A DNA stretch of 64,000 nt from a virus. The notes beneath the pieces were generated by a model. It searched no databases. It had not been told where the DNA came from and saw nothing but the letters and a program-made list of their open reading frames with translations. The DNA lies in IMG/VR virus record IMGVR_UViG_3300008627_000683, positions 1 through 64,000 of that record; one strand, written 5' to 3'. Position 1 is the first letter of the stretch. Each line of letters begins with the position of its first letter. Of this stretch, positions 25,418-32,298 are shown in pieces. A program made the position numbers and the translations under genes.

Positions 25418-26436
25418 GAAATAGCGTATTTGTTTAGATTGCGCTCGAATTCGCTCAAACGTTTATATATTGAACGCAATTCTGTAATTGTTGTCCAGTT
25501 ATGCAAGAATAATGCAAACCCACCATGTACTTTCTGGAACGCATTTGACACTTGCACTACTACACCTAATAATACAGCACCAGTAAACAAACTTGGACCT
25601 ACGATTAAGTAAGGCACAATAACCATTGCTTGATCATACATAATCATCCATGTGTCAAAATATCCATAGTGTAAGTACAAACGTTGATAGTTGAAACGTA
25701 TGCCTGTGAATAAACTTGCTAATGTTTCTGGTTGTGCATAGTTTACTTTGTCATCTTCACCAAACACTAAATCCTTTCTAAATGCGGCTTCGACACGTTG
25801 ATTGTTATATTCAAGTCCGGGCAGTTTAATACCTACAAACCATGAAATAACCAACCCGCCTATAGATACAAATAATGCTACCCATACAAGTGAGCCAGGA
25901 ATGTCGCTAAAGAATGGAATAGTAACTGAAGAACTTAACCCCCACAGCACTGGAATAAACGCAACGAGTGTCATTAACGCCCGCACAACTTGCAATCCCA
26001 AACTTTCTACAATTCTAGCAAACCGATTGCAGTCCTCTTGAATACGCTGTGATGCACCTTCAATTTCTTCTTCAACATTGCGCCAACGCGGAATGTAGTC
26101 AAAGGTCATTGCCTCTCGCCAACGGAGTCCGTATATGCGTGTAAACCACCCAGTGAGCACCGCTAACAGCACATATGGAAATGCTAATACAGCAAATGAG
26201 GGATCACCATCACTAAAATATTGTAAGCCTAGTAATTTTTCATAAAATAAAGAAATGCCTTCACTGGCATTATTTTTATATTCACCAGACTTTTGTAGTA
26301 AGTCATAAAATCCACCATACCATGTGTTTATCGCTACTGTTAATTGAACTTGTAACCATAACGATATAACTAATAGAGAGCCACCGCCATAAGCCCATAG
26401 TGCCCATTTCTTAGTTTTATAAAATGCTTTTATCAT
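25414..26436 (-). CDS. SbmA/BacA-family peptide transporter
   Basis: The match to E. coli SbmA runs nearly full length from about its residue 70: VAINTWYGGFYDLLQ, EEEIEGASQRIQEDCNRFA, VGIKLPGLEYNNQRVEAAFR, KDLVFGEDD and WTTITELRSIYKRLSEFE. SbmA/BacA are inner-membrane, proton-driven transporters that import peptides, including antimicrobial and nodule-specific peptides and microcins. At 340 residues it lacks about the first 70 residues and a little of the C-terminus. It is followed by a 4-base overlap with the next gene. A phage could use it for peptide uptake or to alter peptide sensitivity. Confidence 0.9.
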   Translation of the reverse strand: MIKAFYKTKKWALWAYGGGSLLVISLWLQVQLTVAINTWYGGFYDLLQKSGEYKNNASEGISLFYEKLLGLQYFSDGDPSFAVLAFPYVLLAVLTGWFTRIYGLRWREAMTFDYIPRWRNVEEEIEGASQRIQEDCNRFARIVESLGLQVVRALMTLVAFIPVLWGLSSSVTIPFFSDIPGSLVWVALFVSIGGLVISWFVGIKLPGLEYNNQRVEAAFRKDLVFGEDDKVNYAQPETLASLFTGIRFNYQRLYLHYGYFDTWMIMYDQAMVIVPYLIVGPSLFTGAVLLGVVVQVSNAFQKVHGGFALFLHNWTTITELRSIYKRLSEFERNLNKYAIS

Positions 26437-26678
26437 TTATTTTTGTGCCGATAAATTAAAGTGTCCATTAATTGAACTATGATTGATAGATCATGATTAA
26501 AATCTTCATTATCAGTATCAATACCGCTTTCTGCTAAAACATCGAGTGTCTTAATTAACCAACGATCAGATACTGTTTTAGTAAATTCATCATCGAAAAT
26601 TTTATGTAGGAAATTTCCGTCAATATTGGTTTCGTCTATTTTCTTTCCTTTAATATCAACGACGTTGTCATCACTCAT
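26433..26678 (-). CDS. Hypothetical protein, 81 aa
   Basis: A small soluble helical protein directly upstream of the transporter gene with a 4-base ATGA overlap. I place the start at MSDDNVVDIKG, which overlaps the preceding stop by 8 bases, rather than 12 codons earlier. Function unknown. Confidence 0.6.
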   Translation of the reverse strand: MSDDNVVDIKGKKIDETNIDGNFLHKIFDDEFTKTVSDRWLIKTLDVLAESGIDTDNEDFNHDLSIIVQLMDTLIYRHKNK

Positions 26679-27024
26679 CTGGCCAGTCCCTGTATAATGC
26701 GTGTTGGATATCATCTGCTACAAATTGATTGAACGACTTATGTTTTTCATCAACCTTGCCTTCCACTTCATCTAAAACATAGCGATCAGGCCTGGCAACG
26801 CGATGGAAAGCTGACTCCAATTGCGACATGTCTGTTGTTTCAATCATAATATGCCATTCTGGCAAATCTTGTATACTGCGAAATCCTAACTTACAACGTG
26901 TAATACGATATGATTCGATTTTATTTTCTTCTTTGAGTTGATTAAGGAAACTTTTAATATTGTCGACAAATTCTTCGTCGGTAATATCACCTTCAATATT
27001 TGCCCAGACGTGATAGATATCCAT
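26671..27024 (-). CDS. Conserved hypothetical protein (DUF6614-like), 117 aa
   Basis: The protein begins MDIYHVWANIEGDITDEEF and contains a ferredoxin-like alternation with the block WHIMIETTDMSQLESAFHRV, which resembles the uncharacterised DUF6614 family of proteobacteria. No catalytic motif is evident. It heads the transcript that includes the SbmA-like gene. Confidence 0.6.
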   Translation of the reverse strand: MDIYHVWANIEGDITDEEFVDNIKSFLNQLKEENKIESYRITRCKLGFRSIQDLPEWHIMIETTDMSQLESAFHRVARPDRYVLDEVEGKVDEKHKSFNQFVADDIQHALYRDWPDE

Positions 27025-27053
27025 AATAATACTTATGCATAAAGAATTTATGT

Positions 27054-27473
27054 TTAATTTAAATTGAAATTGTTACATACATTATGTTCTTCACAATCTT
27101 TAATAGAATTTTTAGCAACGTCTATTGCTTTTTCTAGCATTGCGAACCAATGTTCAGCGTCGATATAACCAACCCATCTTACAATTTCTCGCTTTTTTTC
27201 TTCGTCCCATATAAAGAACGTAGGAGTGGCATAAAGTTTTTTTATTTTGCCGTCACGATAGTATTGAATATAATCTAAGTTTTCAATAATACCATGTGTA
27301 ATGTTAATTTCTATCAAAGGAAGATACGAATCTAATTCTGGAGTATAGAGTGGCTGTACTTGTGCCTGCCATGCGCGACACGACGGACACCAATCTGCTT
27401 CTACAACAAATAGTTGTAAACTATACGCTGTTGTTGGTATTAATAATAACAAGAATAATAATAATTTTCTCAT
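27054..27473 (-). CDS. Exported thioredoxin-like protein, 139 aa
   Basis: A signal peptide (MRKLLLFLLLLIPTTAYS) is followed by a thioredoxin fold with active site W-C-P-S-C (EADWCPSCRAWQ) and the cis-proline strand YATPTFFIW. It should act in the periplasm, reducing or forming disulfides. The C-terminal tail has two more cysteines. AATAAATA ends 4 bases upstream of the ATG. Confidence 0.78.
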   Translation of the reverse strand: MRKLLLFLLLLIPTTAYSLQLFVVEADWCPSCRAWQAQVQPLYTPELDSYLPLIEINITHGIIENLDYIQYYRDGKIKKLYATPTFFIWDEEKKREIVRWVGYIDAEHWFAMLEKAIDVAKNSIKDCEEHNVCNNFNLN

Positions 27474-27503
27474 ACTGTATTTATTATTTAATAAATATTG
27501 ATT

Positions 27504-27737
27504 ATGGACGATGGCATAATAGACTTTGACAAAATATTGAAGTTAAAGAAGAAAAAACAACAAGAAATTGAAGAACTTCGTACAAGAATTAAAGAATTAA
27601 ACAACAACAAATTTTGGATTGAAAAGGAAATTCAAATAGCCGAGTTTCTCATTTTTTCTATAGAAAAAGAAATTGCGCCCGGGGCAGTTGTAGCTGCATT
27701 AATCGAAAATGAGTTGAGAGATCTTGATGAAGAATAA
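27504..27737 (+). CDS. Coiled-coil protein, 77 aa
   Basis: Residues 8-55 form a charged heptad coiled coil rich in Lys, Glu, Leu and Ile. The ATG at 27504 is preferred to an in-frame TTG at 27498. AATAAATA lies 6 bases before it. It overlaps the next gene by 11 bases. Function unknown. Confidence 0.6.
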   Translation: MDDGIIDFDKILKLKKKKQQEIEELRTRIKELNNNKFWIEKEIQIAEFLIFSIEKEIAPGAVVAALIENELRDLDEE

Positions 27738-28311
27738 TATAGCATTTGTACTAGGGAATGGCACAAGTAGACAAGCGATATCTTTAGACAGTTTAAAAGA
27801 AAATGGAATAGTCTATGGATGTAATGCATTGTATAGAGAGTTCACTCCACATCATCTTGTCGCCGTTAATCCTGAAATGATATTTGAAATTAATAAGGCA
27901 AAATATAAAGGAGCAACCTACTTTGAAAATCCACACGGCTGGAGTTCTGGACCTACAGCATTGTGGTTAGCAAGTAACATTGGACATACCACCATCTACA
28001 TATTAGGATTTGACTTTACTGGTTTAAACGGAAAAATTAATAATATATATGCCGGCACACCAAACTATCTAGACACTGATTCTGAAGAAGTGTATTATGG
28101 TAACTGGTTAAAACATACTGCTGAAGTTATAGAAGAGTTCCCACAAATAGATTATATTAGAATTAAAAACAACAATTATAATCCTGAAAAATTATCTATA
28201 CTTAGTAATTACAATGAAGAGGAAATAAGTATGTTTGCAAAAAGAATAAACTTAGCAAATGATATCGGCCAAATTCATCAGGTATTACGAACTAAAAAAG
28301 TTTTTAATTAG
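27727..28311 (+). CDS. GNG/YGC/WSSG-motif protein (paralogue of 15657-16301), 194 aa
   Basis: Shares IAFVLGNGTSRQA, YGCNALYREF, WSSGPTALWL and YILGFDFTGLNGK with the product of 15657-16301 in the same order, so the two are paralogues. The pattern suggests a Rossmann-like sugar or nucleotide enzyme. The ATG overlaps the upstream stop by 11 bases. Confidence 0.65.
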   Translation: MKNNIAFVLGNGTSRQAISLDSLKENGIVYGCNALYREFTPHHLVAVNPEMIFEINKAKYKGATYFENPHGWSSGPTALWLASNIGHTTIYILGFDFTGLNGKINNIYAGTPNYLDTDSEEVYYGNWLKHTAEVIEEFPQIDYIRIKNNNYNPEKLSILSNYNEEEISMFAKRINLANDIGQIHQVLRTKKVFN

Positions 28312-28795
28312 CGGGGTTTGAAAGGAAACGATCTTTTTCTAGGCCATACTTGTCTAATATATAGTAATATAAATCTACATATTTTTCATAATGCAGTATT
28401 TCGTAATCTCTGCCGCGCCCATCTTGCGATCGTTCTAGCCATGTTTCTGGATTTGCTGATCCTTTTGACCTGTTAATAGAAGAACATGCCGGAACATGAT
28501 TTTCCGAATCATTAGCAAACTCTACCCAAAGTTCTTTTGGTAATCCTAACTCACATGCTTCTTTTAAACTTACAACATGGTCAATGTCAATACCGTCGCA
28601 TAGTGGATGAACGCCTCGTTCATAGCCTGTATACCAACCATGTGTTGCATCACTTGAGTAGGATCGAAAGTTAAATTGTTCTCTAACGTTAGTACAACCT
28701 TCAACACACGCAACCGCATTAATGCTTGCGTATGTTAGTAAGCCTAATAACCCTAATACTAATATAACATTTTTAATAATATTTCTTGTTATCAT
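28304..28795 (-). CDS. Exported HNH-type nuclease (DUF1524-like), 163 aa
   Basis: An N-terminal hydrophobic segment (NVILVLGLLGLLTYASI) acts as signal peptide or anchor. The following domain has DIDHVVSLKEAC, ANDSENHVPACSSINRSKGS and NPETWLE, the D-H ... N-H ... S-K-G pattern of DUF1524 HNH nucleases. Such secreted nucleases degrade extracellular DNA; in a phage it could attack DNA in the periplasm, such as an incoming competitor genome. Start overlaps the upstream stop as ATGA. Confidence 0.75.
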   Translation of the reverse strand: MITRNIIKNVILVLGLLGLLTYASINAVACVEGCTNVREQFNFRSYSSDATHGWYTGYERGVHPLCDGIDIDHVVSLKEACELGLPKELWVEFANDSENHVPACSSINRSKGSANPETWLERSQDGRGRDYEILHYEKYVDLYYYILDKYGLEKDRFLSNPAN

Positions 28796-29577
28796 GAATA
28801 CATACTTCCATATAAATCTAAATAAGGTACTAACACATTTTTACACCAGTCACAATGACCTTCATAACTCGGATGCATCCCGTCTTCATAGAGGGTAATA
28901 TTTTTATCTATAGACCATTGCAGTATGCTTTTTTCTAGAGGTATTACTTTAATATTAGAATATCTATGTAAAAAATCCAATGTTTGTGGGTACATCTCGT
29001 CTTTGTATTCTCCATACCAATCCCAACCAAAATATAATATTATTTCTTTGACCGTATTAGACCATAAGCCTATATTAACAAGCGTTTCTTGCAAATGATA
29101 AATTGTTCGGGTAAGGCAGCCAAATTTCATTTCATAATGAAATCTTTGATTGTTTGCTCTAATACTTATTGCTTTCCTGTTAAAAATACTCCATTCTTCT
29201 TCAGTATAACTTTTTAGTTTATTGTGATAGAACCACATCCAATCCCAGTCAGGTTTCTTCTCAACGTCGTCTTCCCCATATTTAAGACCATGAAACTCTA
29301 CATCTTGATCGTCATTCAATAGATAAAAAAGTCTATCTGGCGCTGTTAACTGCCAAAGTAGTGTGGTATCTTTATTAATTAAATTTTTTGCATAAAGATT
29401 AGATAATCTATGGTGTTGTAAATAATTGTCTCCACCGCCTTGTGAAATATGTTTAATATCTAAACTATAGGTACCATTTAAATAGTGCACATAGCCGTGC
29501 TGTTGAGTTAAACTACATCCTGTTAAACTACATCCTAAAGCAACATATTTGTAAGGCGTTTCTTCTTTCGTTTCCAT
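28792..29577 (-). CDS. SGNH-hydrolase-like protein, 261 aa
   Basis: Block I is ALGCSLTGCSLTQQ, the G-G-G-D-N-Y stretch fits block II and DGMHPSYEGH gives the catalytic D-x-x-H. This resembles marine phage SGNH proteins of unknown substrate. I chose the ATG at 29577 because ACTAAATA stands 5 bases before it; another ATG lies at 29583. Coupled to the HNH gene. Confidence 0.7.
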   Translation of the reverse strand: METKEETPYKYVALGCSLTGCSLTQQHGYVHYLNGTYSLDIKHISQGGGDNYLQHHRLSNLYAKNLINKDTTLLWQLTAPDRLFYLLNDDQDVEFHGLKYGEDDVEKKPDWDWMWFYHNKLKSYTEEEWSIFNRKAISIRANNQRFHYEMKFGCLTRTIYHLQETLVNIGLWSNTVKEIILYFGWDWYGEYKDEMYPQTLDFLHRYSNIKVIPLEKSILQWSIDKNITLYEDGMHPSYEGHCDWCKNVLVPYLDLYGSMYS

Positions 29578-29590
29578 ACACATATTTAGT

Positions 29591-29622
29591 GGGGGCGACT
29601 TTGTTAAGAAGGTGTCGCCCCC
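29591..29622 (-). terminator. Hairpin at the tmRNA 3' end
   Basis: GGGGGCGAC (29622-29614) and GTCGCCCCC (29599-29591) form a perfect 9-bp stem with a 14-base loop. It lacks a strong U-run, so it may be a structural end or a processing site as well as a terminator. Confidence 0.6.
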
Positions 29623-29645
29623 GAAACCCCCTACGCGACCGCTAA

Positions 29646-29684
29646 TTAGGCGGCTAATGCGTAATCGTAATAATCGTCATTTGC
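29646..29684 (-). other. tmRNA tag reading frame (ANDDYYDYALAA-stop)
   Basis: Resume codon GCA at 29684-29682, then 11 more codons and TAA. With the alanine carried by tmRNA itself, the tag added to stalled proteins would be AANDDYYDYALAA. The terminal LAA is the part read by ClpX, so tagged proteins should be degraded. Confidence 0.9.
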
Positions 29685-29852
29685 AATTATATAGTTTGCT
29701 GTTTTTTAATATGGAACTGCTCCCATATGTCGTCCATTTATCCTCTTCACCCTGTCGAAACTGTGTCACCCCCGTAAAAAATTTGGTGGAGGTGCCGGGC
29801 ACTGCCCCCGGGTCCAGAATGCGTACTTTCAACTTCATACGACAATCAAAAT

Positions 29853-29860
29853 TATTTATA
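29853..29860 (-). promoter_or_regulatory. T4-type late promoter TATAAATA upstream of tmRNA
   Basis: Minus-strand octamer about 30 bases upstream of the acceptor piece, with no gene between. It places tmRNA synthesis in the late phase of infection. Confidence 0.7.
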
Positions 29861-29872
29861 TAGGTGTAGAAG

Positions 29873-29902
29873 AATAAAGGAATACCTGAGCATTCCTTTA
29901 TT
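29873..29902. terminator. Hairpin terminator between bL33 and tmRNA genes
   Basis: An 11-bp perfect stem (29873-29883 with 29892-29902, AATAAAGGAAT and its complement) and 8-base loop overlaps the bL33 stop codon. Its A/T-rich stem base can supply a U-run in either direction. Confidence 0.65.
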
Positions 29903-30071
29903 TAATTTTCTTTTCTTCAAACCAGACGTGTTTTCTTAAAACTGGATCGTATTTCTTTTTACGTAGTTTTTCAGGATTGCGTCCGTTTTTAGTAGTAGTA
30001 TAATAGTAGCCAGTGCCTTCTGTTGACACTAGTTTAACTATTCTAATTGATTTACTAGTAGGATAAGACAT
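29898..30071 (-). CDS. rpmG: 50S ribosomal protein bL33
   Basis: A 57-residue protein matches bL33 end to end: [20 protein letters not shown], then [20 protein letters not shown] and a terminal EEKKIK (E. coli L33: IKLVSSAGTG, YTTTKN, PEKLELKKFDP, EAKIK). bL33 binds the 50S E-site region. The start overlaps the upstream stop as TAATG, and a hairpin closes the gene. It is shorter than common ORF cut-offs and easily missed. A phage copy could replace host bL33 on ribosomes during infection. Confidence 0.95.
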   Translation of the reverse strand: MSYPTSKSIRIVKLVSTEGTGYYYTTTKNGRNPEKLRKKKYDPVLRKHVWFEEKKIK

Positions 30072-30397
30072 TAGTATTGATTTTTTGTTGTGTTGTCGGC
30101 AAACGCATGATTGTCAATAACATGTTCTTTTGCTTTTTCATTTGTCATTTCATCAGATGTTTCCGGAATAAAAGGAACATCAAGATTTGTGTAAGTGTTA
30201 TACCAACGTGATGATGGGCCCCATGTTGCGGGCCCGCAATCGAAATATGGTGTTTCAGTGTACCTATGTGTTTCTTTGAGTATTTGTTTTGAATTTGATT
30301 CTTGCAGATCTTTACAAAATGCGTAAAAAGTTTCTGCTTTTTCAACATCGCCTTCTGCAAGTTTGAGACACTCTAATTTTAAAGTTGAGTCATCCAT
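30071..30397 (-). CDS. Hypothetical protein, 108 aa
   Basis: A soluble protein with a helical N-terminal half ([19 protein letters not shown]) and a Pro/Tyr/Trp-rich middle. Coupled to bL33 by TAATG, so it may be co-regulated with translation genes. ATG 30397 is preferred to an upstream in-frame TTG. Function unknown. Confidence 0.65.
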   Translation of the reverse strand: MDDSTLKLECLKLAEGDVEKAETFYAFCKDLQESNSKQILKETHRYTETPYFDCGPATWGPSSRWYNTYTNLDVPFIPETSDEMTNEKAKEHVIDNHAFADNTTKNQY

Positions 30398-30411
30398 AAT
30401 CAAATCCTATA

Positions 30412-30579
30412 TTAGTCTTGCCAAATTCTCCATGCACCGTAAATAATAGCGGCCCATGCAATCCAAGTAACTAGTGGTGAAAATAATAGTGCAAGAACAC
30501 CAACACCTACTAGTACTGTGCCATCCCAAGTTGATCTTTCTGACCATTTTGCTTTGGCCCAATCAATTAAATTAAACAT
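30412..30579 (-). CDS. Small membrane protein, 55 aa
   Basis: The frame from ATG 30579 reads MFNLIDWAKAKWSERSTWDG, then a hydrophobic stretch (TVLVGVGVLALLFSPLVTWI and onward, residues 21-47) likely forming one or two membrane helices, and ends RIWQD. A GGAGC ribosome site precedes it. Below common ORF cut-offs; gene density supports it. Function unknown. Confidence 0.7.
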   Translation of the reverse strand: MFNLIDWAKAKWSERSTWDGTVLVGVGVLALLFSPLVTWIAWAAIIYGAWRIWQD

Positions 30580-30602
30580 AATAAGCTCCTTTAAAATATA
30601 AG

Positions 30603-30902
30603 TTATTTATCCGCTTCTACTTTAACTTGTAGCGGATAATTATTATTTCGTGCCAAAAGTGTCACTTCAATACCGTGTTGTTCAGCAATTTCATATGGCA
30701 AAATAGCAACAATAGCAGAACCTTCTGCATCTACTTTATATGTTAGTTCTTGTGCTTCTTCTAATGTGTGGCTAAACACAGTCATAAGAACATTAACAAC
30801 AAAGTCCATTGGTGTTACATCATCATTGATGAATATAACTTTATACAATGATGGCTCTTTTAAATCTAATTGCTTTTTAATCTTGGTTGCAGTATCAGAC
30901 AT
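30603..30902 (-). CDS. clpS: ClpS-like protease adaptor
   Basis: The 99-residue protein has the ClpS core: LYKVIFINDDVTPMDFVVNV, the following helix, and VKVEADK at the end. ClpS binds ClpA, delivers N-degron substrates and blocks ClpA from taking ssrA-tagged proteins. The NDD and TPM residues of the pocket are kept, but the invariant pocket histidine (H66 in E. coli) aligns with Asp in YKVDAEG, and Met62 with Thr. So N-degron reading may be changed or lost while ClpA binding is kept. The tmRNA gene lies 1 kb downstream. It follows the membrane-complex gene with a TAATG overlap. Confidence 0.88.
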   Translation of the reverse strand: MSDTATKIKKQLDLKEPSLYKVIFINDDVTPMDFVVNVLMTVFSHTLEEAQELTYKVDAEGSAIVAILPYEIAEQHGIEVTLLARNNNYPLQVKVEADK

Positions 30903-31465
30903 TAATTATCCTTTTCGTAATCTTTCTTAATATTTTTATCTACAAAGTCTTTTAGTCTATATATTTTATATCTTGCGCCTTCTCGAGTTTGTCCACTTTG
31001 CCCTCGCTCCAGCATACCCTCTAAAAATTCAATAACTAGTGGGTTTCCTTTTTTCTTTGCTTCTCTTCCACGTTTAAGTTCTTCTTGCATTTCTCGTGAG
31101 AAAGGTATTTTATATAAACGAGTATTTCTCTCTCCTAAATGTTGCACCCATATTTCTATTACATGCCCTTGTCGTTGTCCATCAAGTAGCACAACTTTTC
31201 CTGAAGGGTATGTAGGAAGTGCATATCCTAGAAAATTATTTAACTTCACTATTGTACTATAGAATAAGAAAAAAATCAATGGAATTGTTAAAAACTTTAT
31301 ATAAAACTTAGCTGGTGTTTTTAGTAATGCGTATAATACTAATATTGCTAATACTAGCATGGCACCCAATTGTAAACCAAACTCGTATATAATATTATAC
31401 CAGTCTGATAAAACGATTTCATCCGTAGTATAATCAGTAAAATCTATTATTTCTTTCTCTGACAT
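30902..31465 (-). CDS. Membrane protein of TolQ/TolR-like cluster, 187 aa
   Basis: Two hydrophobic segments (about residues 27-47 and 55-72) are followed by a basic, soluble domain with GKVVLLDGQRQGHVIEIWVQ. It sits 2 bases below the TolR-like gene and overlaps clpS as TAATG, forming a three-gene membrane cluster. Function unknown. Confidence 0.6.
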   Translation of the reverse strand: MSEKEIIDFTDYTTDEIVLSDWYNIIYEFGLQLGAMLVLAILVLYALLKTPAKFYIKFLTIPLIFFLFYSTIVKLNNFLGYALPTYPSGKVVLLDGQRQGHVIEIWVQHLGERNTRLYKIPFSREMQEELKRGREAKKKGNPLVIEFLEGMLERGQSGQTREGARYKIYRLKDFVDKNIKKDYEKDN

Positions 31466-31467
31466 AA

Positions 31468-32298
31468 CTAATTAGTTCCCTCTTGTTGCCATTTTCTCAA
31501 TTGAGTTGTCATTCCATCCCATAGACTAGGATCATATGTATCACCAATTGCCATAGGATGATTGCCATTATCGTCTTCAAAGTGTGTTAACCCATCTGTA
31601 TATACAAATGGTGTCGGATGATTATTAACGTATTCTATAGAATATGTATAACTTTGGGTACCGTCTGGGGTTGCGATTCCATTCTCTCTTTGTACAACTG
31701 TAAAGTTAAATGCAGTAACTTCTTCGCCAGTTTCTGTCATTTCAAATTTGGCAGTAGTAATTTCTTTAAACGGATTTACTCTTACTAATTCAACTGTTAC
31801 AGGTATTGGATATTTGGGAGGATTTGGAGATATGTCCTCAGGATTATCTGCTCCCGTGTATCCGGAAAGTCTTGACCGATGTGCATAATAGTGTACATTA
31901 ACTGTCCATTCACCTGGAATCCAGCCACGTATAGTAGCAACTTCAACATTTTCATCTACTGCTACTATAGTGCCGTCTGCTAACATAAGTGTATCGTTTG
32001 CCGCGCCCAAATCATCTCTATCTAAATGCATTAAGCCTGATGTGCGCGATTTAAAACTAACAACATTACCTTCAGGATCTTTTACCCACAAGTCAATATC
32101 ACTGTAATTGCCAACTTCCCAAGTCAATGTAATAATTAGTTCAGACTTAGGGTCTATTTTTTTATTCGTAGGTATAGGAGGTTGTATTAGCAAAAAAGAG
32201 ATAACAAACAGAAATACGAAACCTACTAATGTATTAAAAAGTAGATCAGTAAATCCTAGTCCTGAAAATTTTGATCGCTCACGCTTTCCTGTGGTCAT
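31468..32298 (-). CDS. TolR/ExbD-like membrane anchor with YfaP-like periplasmic domain, 276 aa
   Basis: The N-terminus (GFTDLLFNTLVGFVFLFVIS) is a single helix with an Asp near its start, as in the proton-carrying helix of TolR/ExbD/MotB. The periplasmic part begins ITLTWEVGNYSDIDLWVKDP and includes RGWIPGEWTVNVHYY, matching the DUF2135/YfaP-type domain (DVDLWV-x-P-x-G ... G-x-W-x-V). The start lies inside the end of the TolQ-like gene (20-base overlap), the standard order for such pairs. Confidence 0.68.
   Translation of the reverse strand: MTTGKRERSKFSGLGFTDLLFNTLVGFVFLFVISFLLIQPPIPTNKKIDPKSELIITLTWEVGNYSDIDLWVKDPEGNVVSFKSRTSGLMHLDRDDLGAANDTLMLADGTIVAVDENVEVATIRGWIPGEWTVNVHYYAHRSRLSGYTGADNPEDISPNPPKYPIPVTVELVRVNPFKEITTAKFEMTETGEEVTAFNFTVVQRENGIATPDGTQSYTYSIEYVNNHPTPFVYTDGLTHFEDDNGNHPMAIGDTYDPSLWDGMTTQLRKWQQEGTN

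Larger units (their letters stand above)
29591..29823 (-). ncRNA. ssrA: Circularly permuted two-piece tmRNA (ssrA)
   Basis: Read on the minus strand, an acceptor piece (about 29823-29784, ending CCGGCACCTCCACCA) is followed by a 10-base spacer and the coding piece starting GGGGGTGACACAGTTTCGAC (29773). Its first seven bases pair with CACCTCC before ACCA, with a G-U wobble at pair 3, the alanine identity element. A reading frame at 29684-29646 encodes ANDDYYDYALAA and a stop, a typical degradation tag. Acceptor-before-coding order and the acceptor sequence are those of alphaproteobacterial tmRNAs. tmRNA with SmpB and EF-Tu rescues stalled ribosomes and tags the unfinished protein for proteolysis. 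The hairpin 29591-29622 ends the locus; exact ends and processing sites are estimates. Confidence 0.93.

Noticed and set aside
29612-29863. 83-aa + strand open frame
   Set aside because: It lies over the tmRNA on the opposite strand; tag, acceptor stem and promoter explain the sequence better.
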